13,512 nucleotides of DNA from Baffinella frigidus (GCA_026770585.1 MU646813.1:49386-62897); one strand, 5' to 3'. Numbered from the stretch's first letter, positions 5,708-11,650 are shown. Numbers and translations are program-made. Notes: generated by a model not told the origin, from the sequence alone.

Positions 5708-5838
5708 CTGCACAAAATCGGTTTGTTGCGTCAGGGGTTGGTCTTCAGAAGTTGGGGGTTCGTTTTGGTATCCCTCACGTGACCAGGGGGTCAAAATTGA
5801 CCCCCGACAGGTCCTAGGCAGGTCCTAGGCCCTATCCT

Positions 5839-5954
5839 AAACCCCCAACCCTAAATCCTACACCCTAAACCCGAACCCCTAAGCCCTCAACCCTCAACCC
5901 TCAACCCGCAACCCTCAACCCTCAACCATCAACCCTCAACCCTCAACCCTCAAC
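5839..5954. repeat. CCCTCAA heptamer array forming the start of an intron
   Basis: CCCTAAA and CCCGAAC variants lead into about ten CCCTCAA units. On the minus strand it begins GTTGAGGGTTGAGG directly after the exon 5955-6022, so the array itself supplies the splice donor. Confidence 0.85.
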
Positions 5955-6022
5955 CCGTTGGGTAGGTCGGGGCTGACCGTAGTGTCGAGGACCGTGATCA
6001 GCTCCCCAAACTCGTTCACTTC
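5955..6022 (-). CDS. Minus-strand exon of unknown family
   Basis: On the minus strand the acceptor CCCCCCCCTCATTCAG precedes 68 bases that read EVNEFGELITVLDTTVSPDL then PN and GG. They end at donor CAACGG|GTTGAG. Splice signals on both sides and a natural amino-acid composition support it. It lies downstream of the transporter's stop at 6696, so it is either a separate gene or a further exon if the transporter is spliced past that stop. No family is recognised. Confidence 0.5.
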
Positions 6023-6523
6023 CTGAATGAGGGGGGGGGTAAGGGGCGTCAGAGCATGAATCCCTCACGTCTACCGTAAAGTTCATGCCCAGTACAATCA
6101 GGGGGGGTAAGGGGTGTTACGGGATACCGCAGGACTCATGCCCAGTGCATTCATGCAAGTTTCCGTTACCTTATCCGTAGGAACCCCCCTATGTCCCTAC
6201 GGATCGCCTACCGTAGGAACCTAGGTCTTATCGCTTATGGGTTATTCGAAATCCCTTCGAAGTCCGCTGCGTGGCTTGCACAGAAGTTTGGGGTTCATCC
6301 TGCCACACTTGGGGGGGCTCGTAGTCCACCGTGTGGAGTGAGGGGAGGGGCGTCACAGGATGGATCACTACCGTCTACCGTAAGGTTCATGCCCAGTACA
6401 ATCATCCAACGCTGGATCATTGTGCAGACATTTGGGGTTCATCCGCTGCGTGTTGCCAGACATTTGGGGTTCGTCCACAGGCGTGTGGGGTTCATCAACA
6501 GACTCTCTCTATCTCTCTCTTAC
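6023..6523. repeat. Mosaic of short direct repeats
   Basis: TCTACCGTAARGTTCATGCC followed by CAGTACAATCA occurs at 6070-6100 and 6372-6402. The block copied from 5522 lies at 6162-6262. TTTGGGGTTCATCC-type units occur at 6287, 6430 and 6465, with a further partial one at 6485. The plus-strand frames across here (6191-6661 and 6331-6921) follow the repeats and are not supported as genes. Confidence 0.65.
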
Positions 6524-6581
6524 GTGGGAGGGAGGCGAATGCCTGTTTCGGGAGGAGGAACAGAAACGGGAGAGGAAGCAG
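6524..6581 (-). pseudogene. Second copy of the BT1 C-terminal exon end
   Basis: Reads LLPLPFLFLLPKQAFASLPR, matching the end of 6696-6882, and is followed by GTAAGAGAG, a strong splice donor. It has no clear acceptor. It may be a duplicated remnant, or show that the ancestral exon continued into a further exon rather than ending in the PPAL-stop seen at 6696. Confidence 0.5.
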
Positions 6582-6695
6582 ACCAATTCCTGATTCTAGC
6601 TTTCTCAATTTCCGCCTGGCAAGCCTCAACTTCGAGGCTCATGACTCAAACGCCCGCCTGAAATCCAAAAAGCTAGATTCACGGTTTGGTGCGTT
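6582..6695. other. Spacer after the BT1 stop codon
   Basis: Lies between the two copies of the C-terminal exon end. It would be 3' untranslated sequence if the stop at 6696 is real. No clear polyadenylation signal was found. Confidence 0.3.
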
Positions 6696-6882
6696 TCAGA
6701 GGGCTGGAGGGGCGAATGCCTGTTTGGGGAGGAGGAACAAAAACGGGAGCGGAAGCAGCCCCGAGAGGTTCGTGATCACGATCAGCAGAGGCAGGTTCGA
6801 AAAGTCCGACTCCGTGACGCCCAGCCCCTTTGTCATGAGGCCGCCCATGAACCCCCCGACCCCGCCCGAGAGGTTGTTGAGA
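6696..6882 (-). CDS. BT1-family (folate-biopterin) transporter, last exon
   Basis: Acceptor TTACGCAG, then T completing the split Ser codon. It continues LNNLSGGVGGFMGGLMTKGL, GVTESDFSNLPLLIVITNLS and GLLPLPFLFLLPK, and ends in PPAL and a TGA. The GG.GG...T..LGVT..F.NL.LL..I.NLS.LLPLPF pattern is characteristic of the C-terminal membrane helices of the BT1 family (MFS-type transporters that include folate and biopterin carriers of cyanobacteria, plastids and trypanosomatids). The first base joins phase 2 of the exon at 8533. A shorter copy lies at 7052-7134 and a copy of the end at 6524-6581. Whether the stop here is the true C terminus is uncertain. Confidence 0.9.
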
Positions 6883-7051
6883 CTGCGTAAGGGGAGAGTG
6901 CGGAGGTTTAGGATGGGGTGAGGTTGATGACACCCAACTGTGGTGGGGGAGGGGCTCAGAAGGTCCGCATAAATGGACAAAGATGGGGTCGCGTCTGCAA
7001 TTGATGGACGCAGATGCTATCACGTCTGGACTAGAAGGGCGCAGAGAATAG

Positions 7052-7134
7052 AAAAGTCCGCCTCCGTGACGCCCAGCCCCTTTGTCATGAGGCCGCCCAT
7101 GAACCCCCCGACCCCGCCCGAGAGGTTGTTGAGA
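7052..7134 (-). pseudogene. Partial copy of the BT1 last exon
   Basis: Acceptor CCCAG, then LNNLSGGVGGFMGGLMTKGL and GVTEADF. It is nearly identical to 6799-6882, after which it breaks off into the AGAATAGAAGGGCGC minisatellite. If it were used in place of the complete exon, the last two helices would be lost. Confidence 0.75.
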
Positions 7135-7229
7135 CTGGGTGAGGGGAGAGTGCGGAGGTTTAGGATGGGGTGCGGTTGATGACACCGCATATATATGGGC
7201 AGAGGCGGGGTCGCGTCTGCAATTGATGG

Positions 7230-7450
7230 ACGCAGATGCTGTCACGTTCGGAATAGAAGGGCGGAGAGAATCGATGGTCGCAGAGAAAACAAAGACGCAT
7301 AGAATAGATGGGCGCAGAGAATACAAGAGCGCACTAGATGGACGCAATAGAAGGGCGAGATAGAATGGCGGGATAGAAGGACGAAATATAAGTGCGCATA
7401 GAATAGAAGAGCGCGGAGGATCGAAGGGCGCAGAGAATAGAAGGGCGGAA
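7230..7450. repeat. GAATAGAAGGGCGCAGA minisatellite
   Basis: Degenerate units of about 15-17 bases (GAATAGAAGGGCGCAGA, GATAGAATGGCG and similar) fill the BT1 intron. The same units separate the exon copies at 7840-7915, 8305-8380 and 8455-8525. Minus-strand frames rich in Ser/Leu/Phe/Tyr across here are its read-through. Confidence 0.75.
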
Positions 7451-7451
7451 T

Positions 7452-7500
7452 ATACCTCATGAGCGCCGTGCAGAGGGAGGCCTCGACGCCAGGGGGGCAG
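7452..7500 (-). pseudogene. BT1 exon fragment, copy 1
   Basis: Reads FCPPGVEASLCTALMR with the donor region ATGAG|GT preserved. It lacks the first half of the exon (VAFMPVLVLGAN). Similar fragments lie at 7771, 7921, 8239 and 8387. Confidence 0.75.
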
Positions 7501-7565
7501 AAGGTCCGCATAAATGGACACATATGGGGTCGCGTCCGCAATAAAAGGACAACACATCCGCAATA

Positions 7566-7757
7566 GAGCGGTTTTTGCAACTGTGGGCCACGGACCGGGA
7601 TGAAATCATGAACAAGGGCTCCAATTACGGCCACTTTTGGCGTCATCTTAAAGTTTTAGAGTTTTAAGTTTTGACAAGAATGCCAAAAGTAGCCGGAATA
7701 GGAGCCCTTGTTCATGATTGCATCCCGGTCCGTGGCCAACAGTTGCAAAAACCGCTC
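7566..7757. mobile_element. 192-bp palindromic MITE, first copy
   Basis: GAGCGGTTTTTGCAACTGT on the left pairs with ACAGTTGCAAAAACCGCTC on the right. The pairing continues inward (GGCCACGGACCGGGATG with CATCCCGGTCCGTGGCC, then ATCATGAACAAGGGCTCC with GGAGCCCTTGTTCATGAT). TA flanks both ends, consistent with a TA target duplication. The centre is AT-rich (AAAGTTTTAGAGTTTTAAG). No transposase is encoded; the 130-codon frames across it are chance. Confidence 0.8.
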
Positions 7758-7767
7758 TAGAAGGGCG

Positions 7768-7816
7768 CAAAGACCTCATGCGCGCCGCATAAAGGGAGGC
7801 CTCGACGCCCGGGGGG
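7768..7816 (-). pseudogene. BT1 exon fragment, copy 2
   Basis: Reads NLCPPGVEASLYAARMR, with Leu to Arg in the last part and CATGCG in place of CATGAG. It lies directly beside the palindromic element. Confidence 0.75.
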
Positions 7817-7917
7817 CAGAGGTTCGCGCAGAGGATAGAATGGCGTAGAGAATAGAAGGGCGCATATGATAGAAAGACATATATAATAGAAGGGCGCAGA
7901 GAATAGAAGGGCGAAAT

Positions 7918-7966
7918 ATACCTCATGAGCGCCGCGTAGAGGGAGGCCTCGACGCCAGGGGGGCAG
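7918..7966 (-). pseudogene. BT1 exon fragment, copy 3
   Basis: Reads FCPPGVEASLYAALMR. It is the tandem-duplicate partner of the fragment at 7452, with two residues closer to the complete exon. Confidence 0.75.
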
Positions 7967-8031
7967 AAGGTCCGCATAAATGGACGCATATGGGGTCGCG
8001 TCCGCAATAAAAGGACAACACATCCGCAATA

Positions 8032-8223
8032 GAGCGGTTTTTGCAACTGTGGGCCACGGACCGGGATGAAATCATGAACAAGGGCTCCAATTACGGCCAC
8101 TTTTGGCGTCATCTTAAAGTTTTAGAGTTTTAAGTTTTGACAAGAATGCCAAAAGTAGCCGGAATAGGAGCCCTTGTTCATGATTGCATCCCGGTCCGTG
8201 GCCAACAGTTGCAAAAACCGCTC
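8032..8223. mobile_element. 192-bp palindromic MITE, second copy
   Basis: The same element as 7566-7757, 466 bases further right and almost identical. It was copied as part of the tandem duplication, not by its own transposition. Confidence 0.8.
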
Positions 8224-8233
8224 TAGAAGGGCG

Positions 8234-8283
8234 CAAAGACCTCATGCGCGCCGCATAAAGGGAGGCCTCGACGCCAGGGGGGC
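8234..8283 (-). pseudogene. BT1 exon fragment, copy 4
   Basis: Reads NLCPPGVEASLYAARMR. Tandem-duplicate partner of 7768-7816. Confidence 0.75.
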
Positions 8284-8388
8284 AGAGGTTCGCGCAGAGG
8301 ATAGAAGGGCGTAGAGAATAGAAGGGCGCATATAATAGAAAGATGTATATAATAGAAGGGCACAGAGAATAGAAGGGCGCAAAGACCT

Positions 8389-8438
8389 CATGAGCGCCGC
8401 GTAGAGGGAGGCCTCGACGCCGGGATGGCAGAGGTTCG
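8389..8438 (-). pseudogene. BT1 exon fragment, copy 5
   Basis: Reads NLCHPGVEASLYAALMR, where Pro to His breaks the family's conserved CPPG. The donor ATGAG|GT is kept and the 5' half is missing. Confidence 0.75.
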
Positions 8439-8532
8439 CGCCGAGGATAGCAGGGCGTAGAGAATAGAAGGGTGCATATAATAGAAAGACGTATGTAATA
8501 GAATGGCGCAGAGAATAGAAGGGCGCAAAGAC

Positions 8533-8615
8533 CTCATGAGCGCCGCGTAGAGGGAGGCCTCGACGCCAGGGGGGCAGAGGTTCGCGCCGAGGACCAGCAC
8601 CGGCATGAAGGCAAC
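8533..8615 (-). CDS. BT1-family transporter, exon with CPPGVEA signature
   Basis: Acceptor GCGCAG, then VAFMPVLVLGANLCPPGVEA and SLYAALM plus AG, then donor GTCTTT. F.P..VL...LCP.G.EA....LM is the most conserved stretch of the BT1 family. Length is 83 bases, 27 codons plus two bases. The split AG+T codon gives Ser and joins in frame to LNNLSGG at 6882. It is the only one of six copies with the complete first half. Confidence 0.92.
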
Positions 8616-8852
8616 CTGCGCGCGCGCGCCGTTAGATGGCTGGTTGATGACAGGTCACGTCCCGAATGGGTTTGTCGTACACGCACATGGGGGGTGTCAC
8701 GTCCCGATGCACGTCCAGGTGGGTGTGTCGATGACGGGGTGGGTGTGCCCAAGAAGGAGGGATGTGTTTCGAGGAAGGCGGTGTGTGTGTCGAAGACGGG
8801 AGGGGGGTGTCGATCACGTGTGTTGGGGAAGGGGAGGGTGTGTCGGGCACAC

Positions 8853-8874
8853 CTGGCCGAACACGGTGAGAACC
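8853..8874 (-). pseudogene. Short fragment of the BT1 FALGDD exon
   Basis: Reads VLTVFGQ up to the CCAG|GTGTG donor. The 5' part is missing. Confidence 0.6.
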
Positions 8875-9129
8875 ACGGGTGTGATGATGCATGAGGTTGT
8901 GTGTGTCGATGATGGATGAGCGTGTCGGTCACGTGTGTTAGGGAAGAGGGGGGGGTTATCGATGGCGTGTGTCGATGATGGACGGGTGTTTCGATGACGG
9001 GTGTTGAGGACGGGACGGGTGTGTCGAGCAGTGTGTCGATGAAGGGGTGTGTGTGTCAATGAAGTGCGTTGGGGGAGGTGTGTGTGTGTCGATCAGGTGA
9101 TAGCGTCCAGGTGGGTGGGTGGTACACAC

Positions 9130-9189
9130 CTGGCCGAGCACGGTGAGAACAACATCGTCTCCGAGGGCGAACTACATGTCCGGCAACCC
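9130..9189 (-). pseudogene. Broken copy of the BT1 FALGDD exon
   Basis: Reads LPDM, then a TAG stop where the complete exon has Trp, then FALGDDVVLTVLGQ and the donor CCAG|GTGTG. The stop and loss of the acceptor make it a dead copy. Confidence 0.75.
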
Positions 9190-9322
9190 CGGTGTGTCGC
9201 ACACGCACATGAGGGGGTGTCGCGTCCCGATGCACTTCCAGGTGTGTGCGTCGATGACGAGGTGGGTGTGTCCAGGACGGAACGAGTGTGTCCATGAAGG
9301 GGGGGTGGGGGGTCGAACACAC

Positions 9323-9389
9323 CTGGCCAAGCACGGTGAGGACAACGTCGTCTCCGAGGGCGAACCACGTGTCCGGCAATCCCACCACC
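9323..9389 (-). CDS. BT1-family transporter, FALGDD exon
   Basis: Acceptor CCATAACAG, one base completing an Arg codon, then VVGLPDTWFALGDDVVLTVL and GQ, then donor GTGTGTTC. W[FV]A[IL]GD....VLGQ is a conserved BT1 motif between two membrane helices. The 67 bases join in frame on both sides: CG|G to the exon at 10067 and phase 0 to 8615. The intron sequence before the acceptor is CCCTAAA repeats in the sense orientation. Confidence 0.92.
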
Positions 9390-9396
9390 CTGTTAT

Positions 9397-9472
9397 GGTT
9401 TAGAATTTAGGGTTTAGGGTTTAGGGTTTAGGGTTTAGAGTTTAGGGTTTAGGGTCAAGGGTTTAGAGTCCA
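9397..9472. repeat. Interstitial TTTAGGG array
   Basis: About nine units of TTTAGGG with a few variants. On the minus (gene) strand they are CCCTAAA and sit directly before the splice acceptor of the exon at 9389, so each CTAAAC could serve as a branch-point-like site. Confidence 0.85.
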
Positions 9473-9796
9473 AAGAAACCGCACGTTCCACCCTGCCAAC
9501 GAACCCGCCACAAATTCGTGTTGAGACTCACTGTGTGGGGTGTTGGGGCGCAAAGGTTCAGGAGAGGTTCAGGAGGGGCAAAACCAAAAGAGAGGTTAGA
9601 AGAGGTCCAGGAGGGAGAGTTTCAGGAGTCTCATATGGTCTCGCGTTTTGACCAGTCTCTTCTGAGAGTTTCAGGAGTCTCATATGAGACTCGCGTTTTG
9701 ACGGTCTCTCTCGCCACACCAGGTCACAATTCAGAATCTAAGGTTGAGGCTCCCTCGTTTTGGAGGGGCTCGGGAGGGGTTCGGGAGGGGCGAAAC
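9473..9796. repeat. BT1 intron segment with tandem duplications
   Basis: GAGAGTTTCAGGAGTCTCATATG followed by TCTCGCGTTTTGAC-type units occur at about 9617-9652 and 9667-9700. GGTTCAGGAGGGGCAAAAC-type units occur at 9556-9584 and recur at 9869-9897. No gene is supported; the plus frame 9518-9856 follows the repeats. Confidence 0.55.
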
Positions 9797-9838
9797 CGGT
9801 TGAGGTGGGTGACGAGGATGAGGGACGACATGCCCAGG
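9797..9838 (-). pseudogene. Partial copy of the BT1 LILVTHLNR exon
   Basis: Reads LLGMSSLILVTHLN plus CG and the donor GTTTCG. It lacks the NISWLAV start. The good copy lies at 10067-10132. Confidence 0.7.
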
Positions 9839-10066
9839 AGTTTGGGGGGCGGATAGAGCCAAGCACAGGTTCAGGAGGGGTGCAGGAGGGGCAAAACTTC
9901 TTCTTCTTCTTTATTATTACCTCGATACAGGTCCTAAATCAGGCCCTTGAGCCTTCAGGAGAGGCGAAGCCGGTTCAGGTTGGAGAGGGGTTCACGAGGG
10001 TGGGGGGCAATGAGAGGTTCAGGAGGAGGGGGGGTTCAGGATGGAGATTTGTAGGAGGGGGCAAAC
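9839..10066. other. BT1 intron between two exon copies
   Basis: GA-rich GGTTCAGGAGGGG units with a short TTCTTCTTCTTC run at 9898. No coding sequence is supported. Confidence 0.5.
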
Positions 10067-10132
10067 CGGTTGAGGTGGGTGACGAGGATGAGGGGCGACA
10101 TGCCCAGGACCACCGCCAGCCACGAAATGTTC
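10067..10132 (-). CDS. BT1-family transporter, LILVTHLNR exon
   Basis: Acceptor GTGGCAG, one base completing Arg, then NISWLAVVLGMSPLILVTHL and N plus CG, then donor GTTTGC. It corresponds to the membrane helix before the FALGDD motif, where the family has a run such as LLLVTGLNR. The 66 bases join in phase on both sides. Fragments of this exon recur at 9797, 10201, 10338 and 10567. Confidence 0.9.
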
Positions 10133-10200
10133 CTGCCACCAACGCCCAAGCTTTACTTACACCAGGCGTATCATAAAGTATATTCCATATACTATGTAGT

Positions 10201-10228
10201 ACCGCCAGCCACGAAATGTTCCTGCCAC
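10201..10228 (-). pseudogene. Fragment of the BT1 NISWLAV exon start
   Basis: Reads NISWLAV after GTGGCAG, with nothing further. Between it and the real exon lies GTATATTCCATATAC, a sequence also found inside the AT minisatellite at 12704. Confidence 0.6.
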
Positions 10229-10337
10229 CAACACACGCGTCACGTCAGTCCAAACCACGCTTCACTTTAAAACAGGGAAACGGCATAAATTCAGGGCAGT
10301 TAAGCCTACGGTGTTGACTGCGGTAGGGCTCCTACGA

Positions 10338-10382
10338 TATGCCCAGGACCTACCAGTTTGACCATCAAATGTTCCTGCCACC
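10338..10382 (-). pseudogene. Degenerate fragment of the same BT1 exon
   Basis: The GGTGGCAGGAACATTTG start and the GGTCCTGGGCAT end are recognisable, with altered bases between them. It is followed by CAAACCACGCTCCACTTAG, similar to the flank of the fragment at 10201. Confidence 0.45.
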
Positions 10383-10403
10383 AAACCACGCTCCACTTAG
10401 AAA

Positions 10404-10537
10404 CCCTACGCAAACCTTAAGCACTATACCTTCGATCCTGATCCTAAATAACCCTAAGCGTCACTTTGAAACCGGTATATTGCTTAGGGTGATTTAGGCT
10501 CAGGGTTGAAGGTGTAGTGCGTAGGGTTTGCGTAGGG
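10404..10537. repeat. Inverted repeat with CCCTACGCAAACC ends
   Basis: CCCTACGCAAACC, GCACTA and CCTTC on the left pair with GAAGG, TAGTGC and GGTTTGCGTAGGG on the right. Inside, AACCCTAAGC pairs with GCTTAGGGT, so a long imperfect hairpin of 134 bases is possible. The arms contain telomere-like CCCTAA strings. Confidence 0.65.
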
Positions 10538-10566
10538 TCCAGGGGATAGAGTGTAGGGCTTAGGGT

Positions 10567-10606
10567 GAGGGGCGACATGCCCAGGACCACCGCCAGCCAC
10601 GCAATT
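10567..10606 (-). pseudogene. Fragment of the BT1 WLAVVLGMSP exon
   Basis: Reads AWLAVVLGMSPLT and then CTAAGCCC. The exon stops matching before ILVTHLN. It lies next to the plus-strand exon that follows. Confidence 0.55.
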
Positions 10607-10625
10607 TCCCTGTCGAGAACCCACA

Positions 10626-10639
10626 GGCCTTCAGCGCTT
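10626..10639 (+). CDS. Possible start of a MITE-interrupted plus-strand exon
   Basis: After CCCACAG the plus strand reads LQRF once the element at 10640-10789 is removed with one GCTT, joining YDELGLSC in frame. The left limit is uncertain; the frame is open to at least 10602. Confidence 0.35.
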
Positions 10640-10789
10640 TTATCTCAGAAAACGAGTTCTAAAACTCGTTTTCTTAAGTCAATTCCTTTACAATTTTGTC
10701 AACTTATGCGGAGAGTAAAGAATAAGTTGACGAATTTGTAGGGGAATTGACTTAAGAAAAAGAGTTTTAGAACTCGTTTTCTGAGATAA
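10640..10789. mobile_element. 150-bp palindromic MITE inside an exon
   Basis: Ends TTATCTCAG and CTGAGATAA are perfect complements, and the arms of about 67 bases pair almost completely (AACGAGTTCTAAAACTCG, TTAAGTCAATTCC, GTCAACTTAT). The loop is GCGGAGAGTAAAGA. GCTT stands on both sides (10636-10639 and 10790-10793), a possible target duplication. It carries AAGTTGACGAATTTGTA, related to motifs at 259 and 13017. Confidence 0.8.
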
Positions 10790-10940
10790 GCTTCTACGAC
10801 GAACTGGGACTTTCTTGTATGCATCCCGGAGGCGCACACGAGAGAACGTTTCCTGAAGGTGACATGAAAGAGCCGCATGACACGTTCGTTCTGGAATCAA
10901 CGGGCCTTGGGGATTTGGACGACCATGAAGTCAACGCTTC
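10790..10940 (+). CDS. Plus-strand exon part, family unknown, cut by a MITE
   Basis: Reads FYDELGLSCMHPGGAHERTF, PEGDMKEPHDTFVLESTGLG and DLDDHEVNAS with balanced composition, then hits a TAG inside the element at 10941. If that element and one GCTTC are removed (126 bases), the frame continues into SPFSRFCRVFLRTGE at 11067. It lies antisense inside an intron of the BT1 gene. I do not recognise the family. Only the plus-strand frame stays open across both joints. Confidence 0.5.
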
Positions 10941-11061
10941 CTAGCTCTACCTGAGTTTCATTCTGGCTGGTCCTAAAGGCTTTCCATTCGCCCTGGTGTA
11001 CTGGATTTCTGCTCTTCGATACTTTCAAGGACGAGCCAGAATAAAACTCGGGCAGAGCTAG
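10941..11061. mobile_element. 121-bp palindromic MITE inside the same exon
   Basis: CTAGCTCTACCTGAGTTT on the left pairs with AAACTCGGGCAGAGCTAG on the right, and ATTCTGGCTGGTCCT pairs with AGGACGAGCCAGAAT. The five bases GCTTC flank both ends (10936-10940 and 11062-11066), a target-site duplication. The right end is AG. With the GT at 10930 it forms a possible GT-AG intron of 132 bases that would also keep the frame (HEA in place of HEVNA). Confidence 0.8.
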
Positions 11062-11169
11062 GCTTCACCCTTCAGCCGGTTCTGCCGGGTCTTTCTACGA
11101 ACGGGCGAGGTGTCTGCATACGTTGGGAACCCGTCACTTCTAGAGGTCCTAACGCTTCGCTTACAGCAG
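11062..11169 (+). CDS. Plus-strand exon, second part, with donor
   Basis: Reads ASPFSRFCRVFLRTGEVSAY then VGNPSLLEVLTLRLQQ, and ends at CAGCAG|GTGTATA, a good donor. It is continuous in frame with 10790-10940 after removal of the MITE. The SAYVG part is similar in DNA and protein to fragments at 3620 and 3748. Family unknown. Confidence 0.5.
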
Positions 11170-11171
11170 GT

Positions 11172-11199
11172 GTATACTATAATTGTTGATATAGTATAC
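11172..11199. repeat. GTATACTATA palindrome
   Basis: GTATACTATA and TATAGTATAC flank a short loop just inside the putative intron after 11169. Possibly the stub of another small element. Confidence 0.5.
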
Positions 11200-11498
11200 A
11201 GAATATTGCACCATTCGAACAAGCAGATGCTCCTACAAGGGACACGCGGGACAAAGGCTCGAAGAGAGTTGGGGGGAGGGGGGGGGGGCAGATTTGTACC
11301 AGGATTTGCTGGTTCGTGGCTGTCTCACCGTTATGTACCTAGCTACTGAAAACCCACAGCCCCCGGGGGGACGCAATCCGTCCAAAAACGGCTCCAATTC
11401 CCAGCCACATTTGAATCAAATTACGCCTTAAAAAGCTTCTATTTTGTTTTTACTACCAAAACTTCCCTTTAAACCCAAATTTGTTTTAAAATGATTAG
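11200..11498. other. Spacer, no gene seen
   Basis: Contains a G-run (11270-11290). At 11388-11440 a stretch (GGCTCCAATTCCCAGCCACATTTG and an ATTACGCCTTAAAAAG string) loosely resembles the core of the 192-base element at 7566 and may be a decayed relative. The 11400-11500 part is AT-rich. Confidence 0.35.
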
Positions 11499-11650
11499 AT
11501 GGAAAGGGTGCGCCAAGAGTTTGCAGTAGAGTGTATCAATCGATTTCCGGGAACCCCTGGTGCAAATGTGGTGTTGGCGACACGATACTGACACTTCACC
11601 TCGGAGGGCTTGAGGTTTTCACGGACGTGAATCCCAAGCCGGAGGATGGG
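11499..11650 (-). CDS. Possible coding remnant, unknown family
   Basis: On the minus strand a 50-codon frame reads KPILRLGIHVRENLKPSEVK, CQYRVANTTFAPGVPGN and so on to a TAA. The composition is protein-like, but no splice structure or family supports it. It lies in the BT1 intron beside an exon copy. Confidence 0.25.

Larger units (their letters stand above)
7448..8379. repeat. 466-bp tandem duplication, two copies
   Basis: 7448-7913 and 7914-8379 match closely, with only scattered base changes. Each unit carries two fragments of the BT1 LCPPGVEASLYAALM exon, one 192-base palindromic element and the minisatellite. The few differences suggest a recent event. Confidence 0.85.
8640..9320. repeat. 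GT-rich minisatellite filling a BT1 intron
   Basis: Units such as GGGTGTGTCGATGACG repeat irregularly. A longer block (ACACGCACATG, GTCCCGATGCAC and TCCAGGTG strings) occurs at 8677-8770 and 9206-9297. Open frames on both strands over 8530-9400 outside the exon copies are read-through of these units. Confidence 0.75.

Noticed and set aside
6679-7563. 294-codon minus-strand open frame, the longest in the window
   Set aside because: It is out of frame with the transporter codons (GRGRGVHGRPHDKGAGRHG where the real frame gives LSGGVGGFMGG) and continues through the minisatellite.
7242-8112. Two related minus-strand frames starting MTPKVAVIGALVHDF
   Set aside because: They are the same because the 466-base unit is duplicated. 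The start lies inside a palindromic MITE and the rest in the minisatellite.
7566-8223. Two independent insertions of the 192-base element
   Set aside because: Flanks match over the whole 466-base unit, so one insertion followed by tandem duplication is simpler.
8530-9400. His/Thr-rich and Val/Gly-rich frames on both strands
   Set aside because: Read-through of the GT-rich minisatellite; only the exon pieces at 8533, 9323 and their copies are supported.
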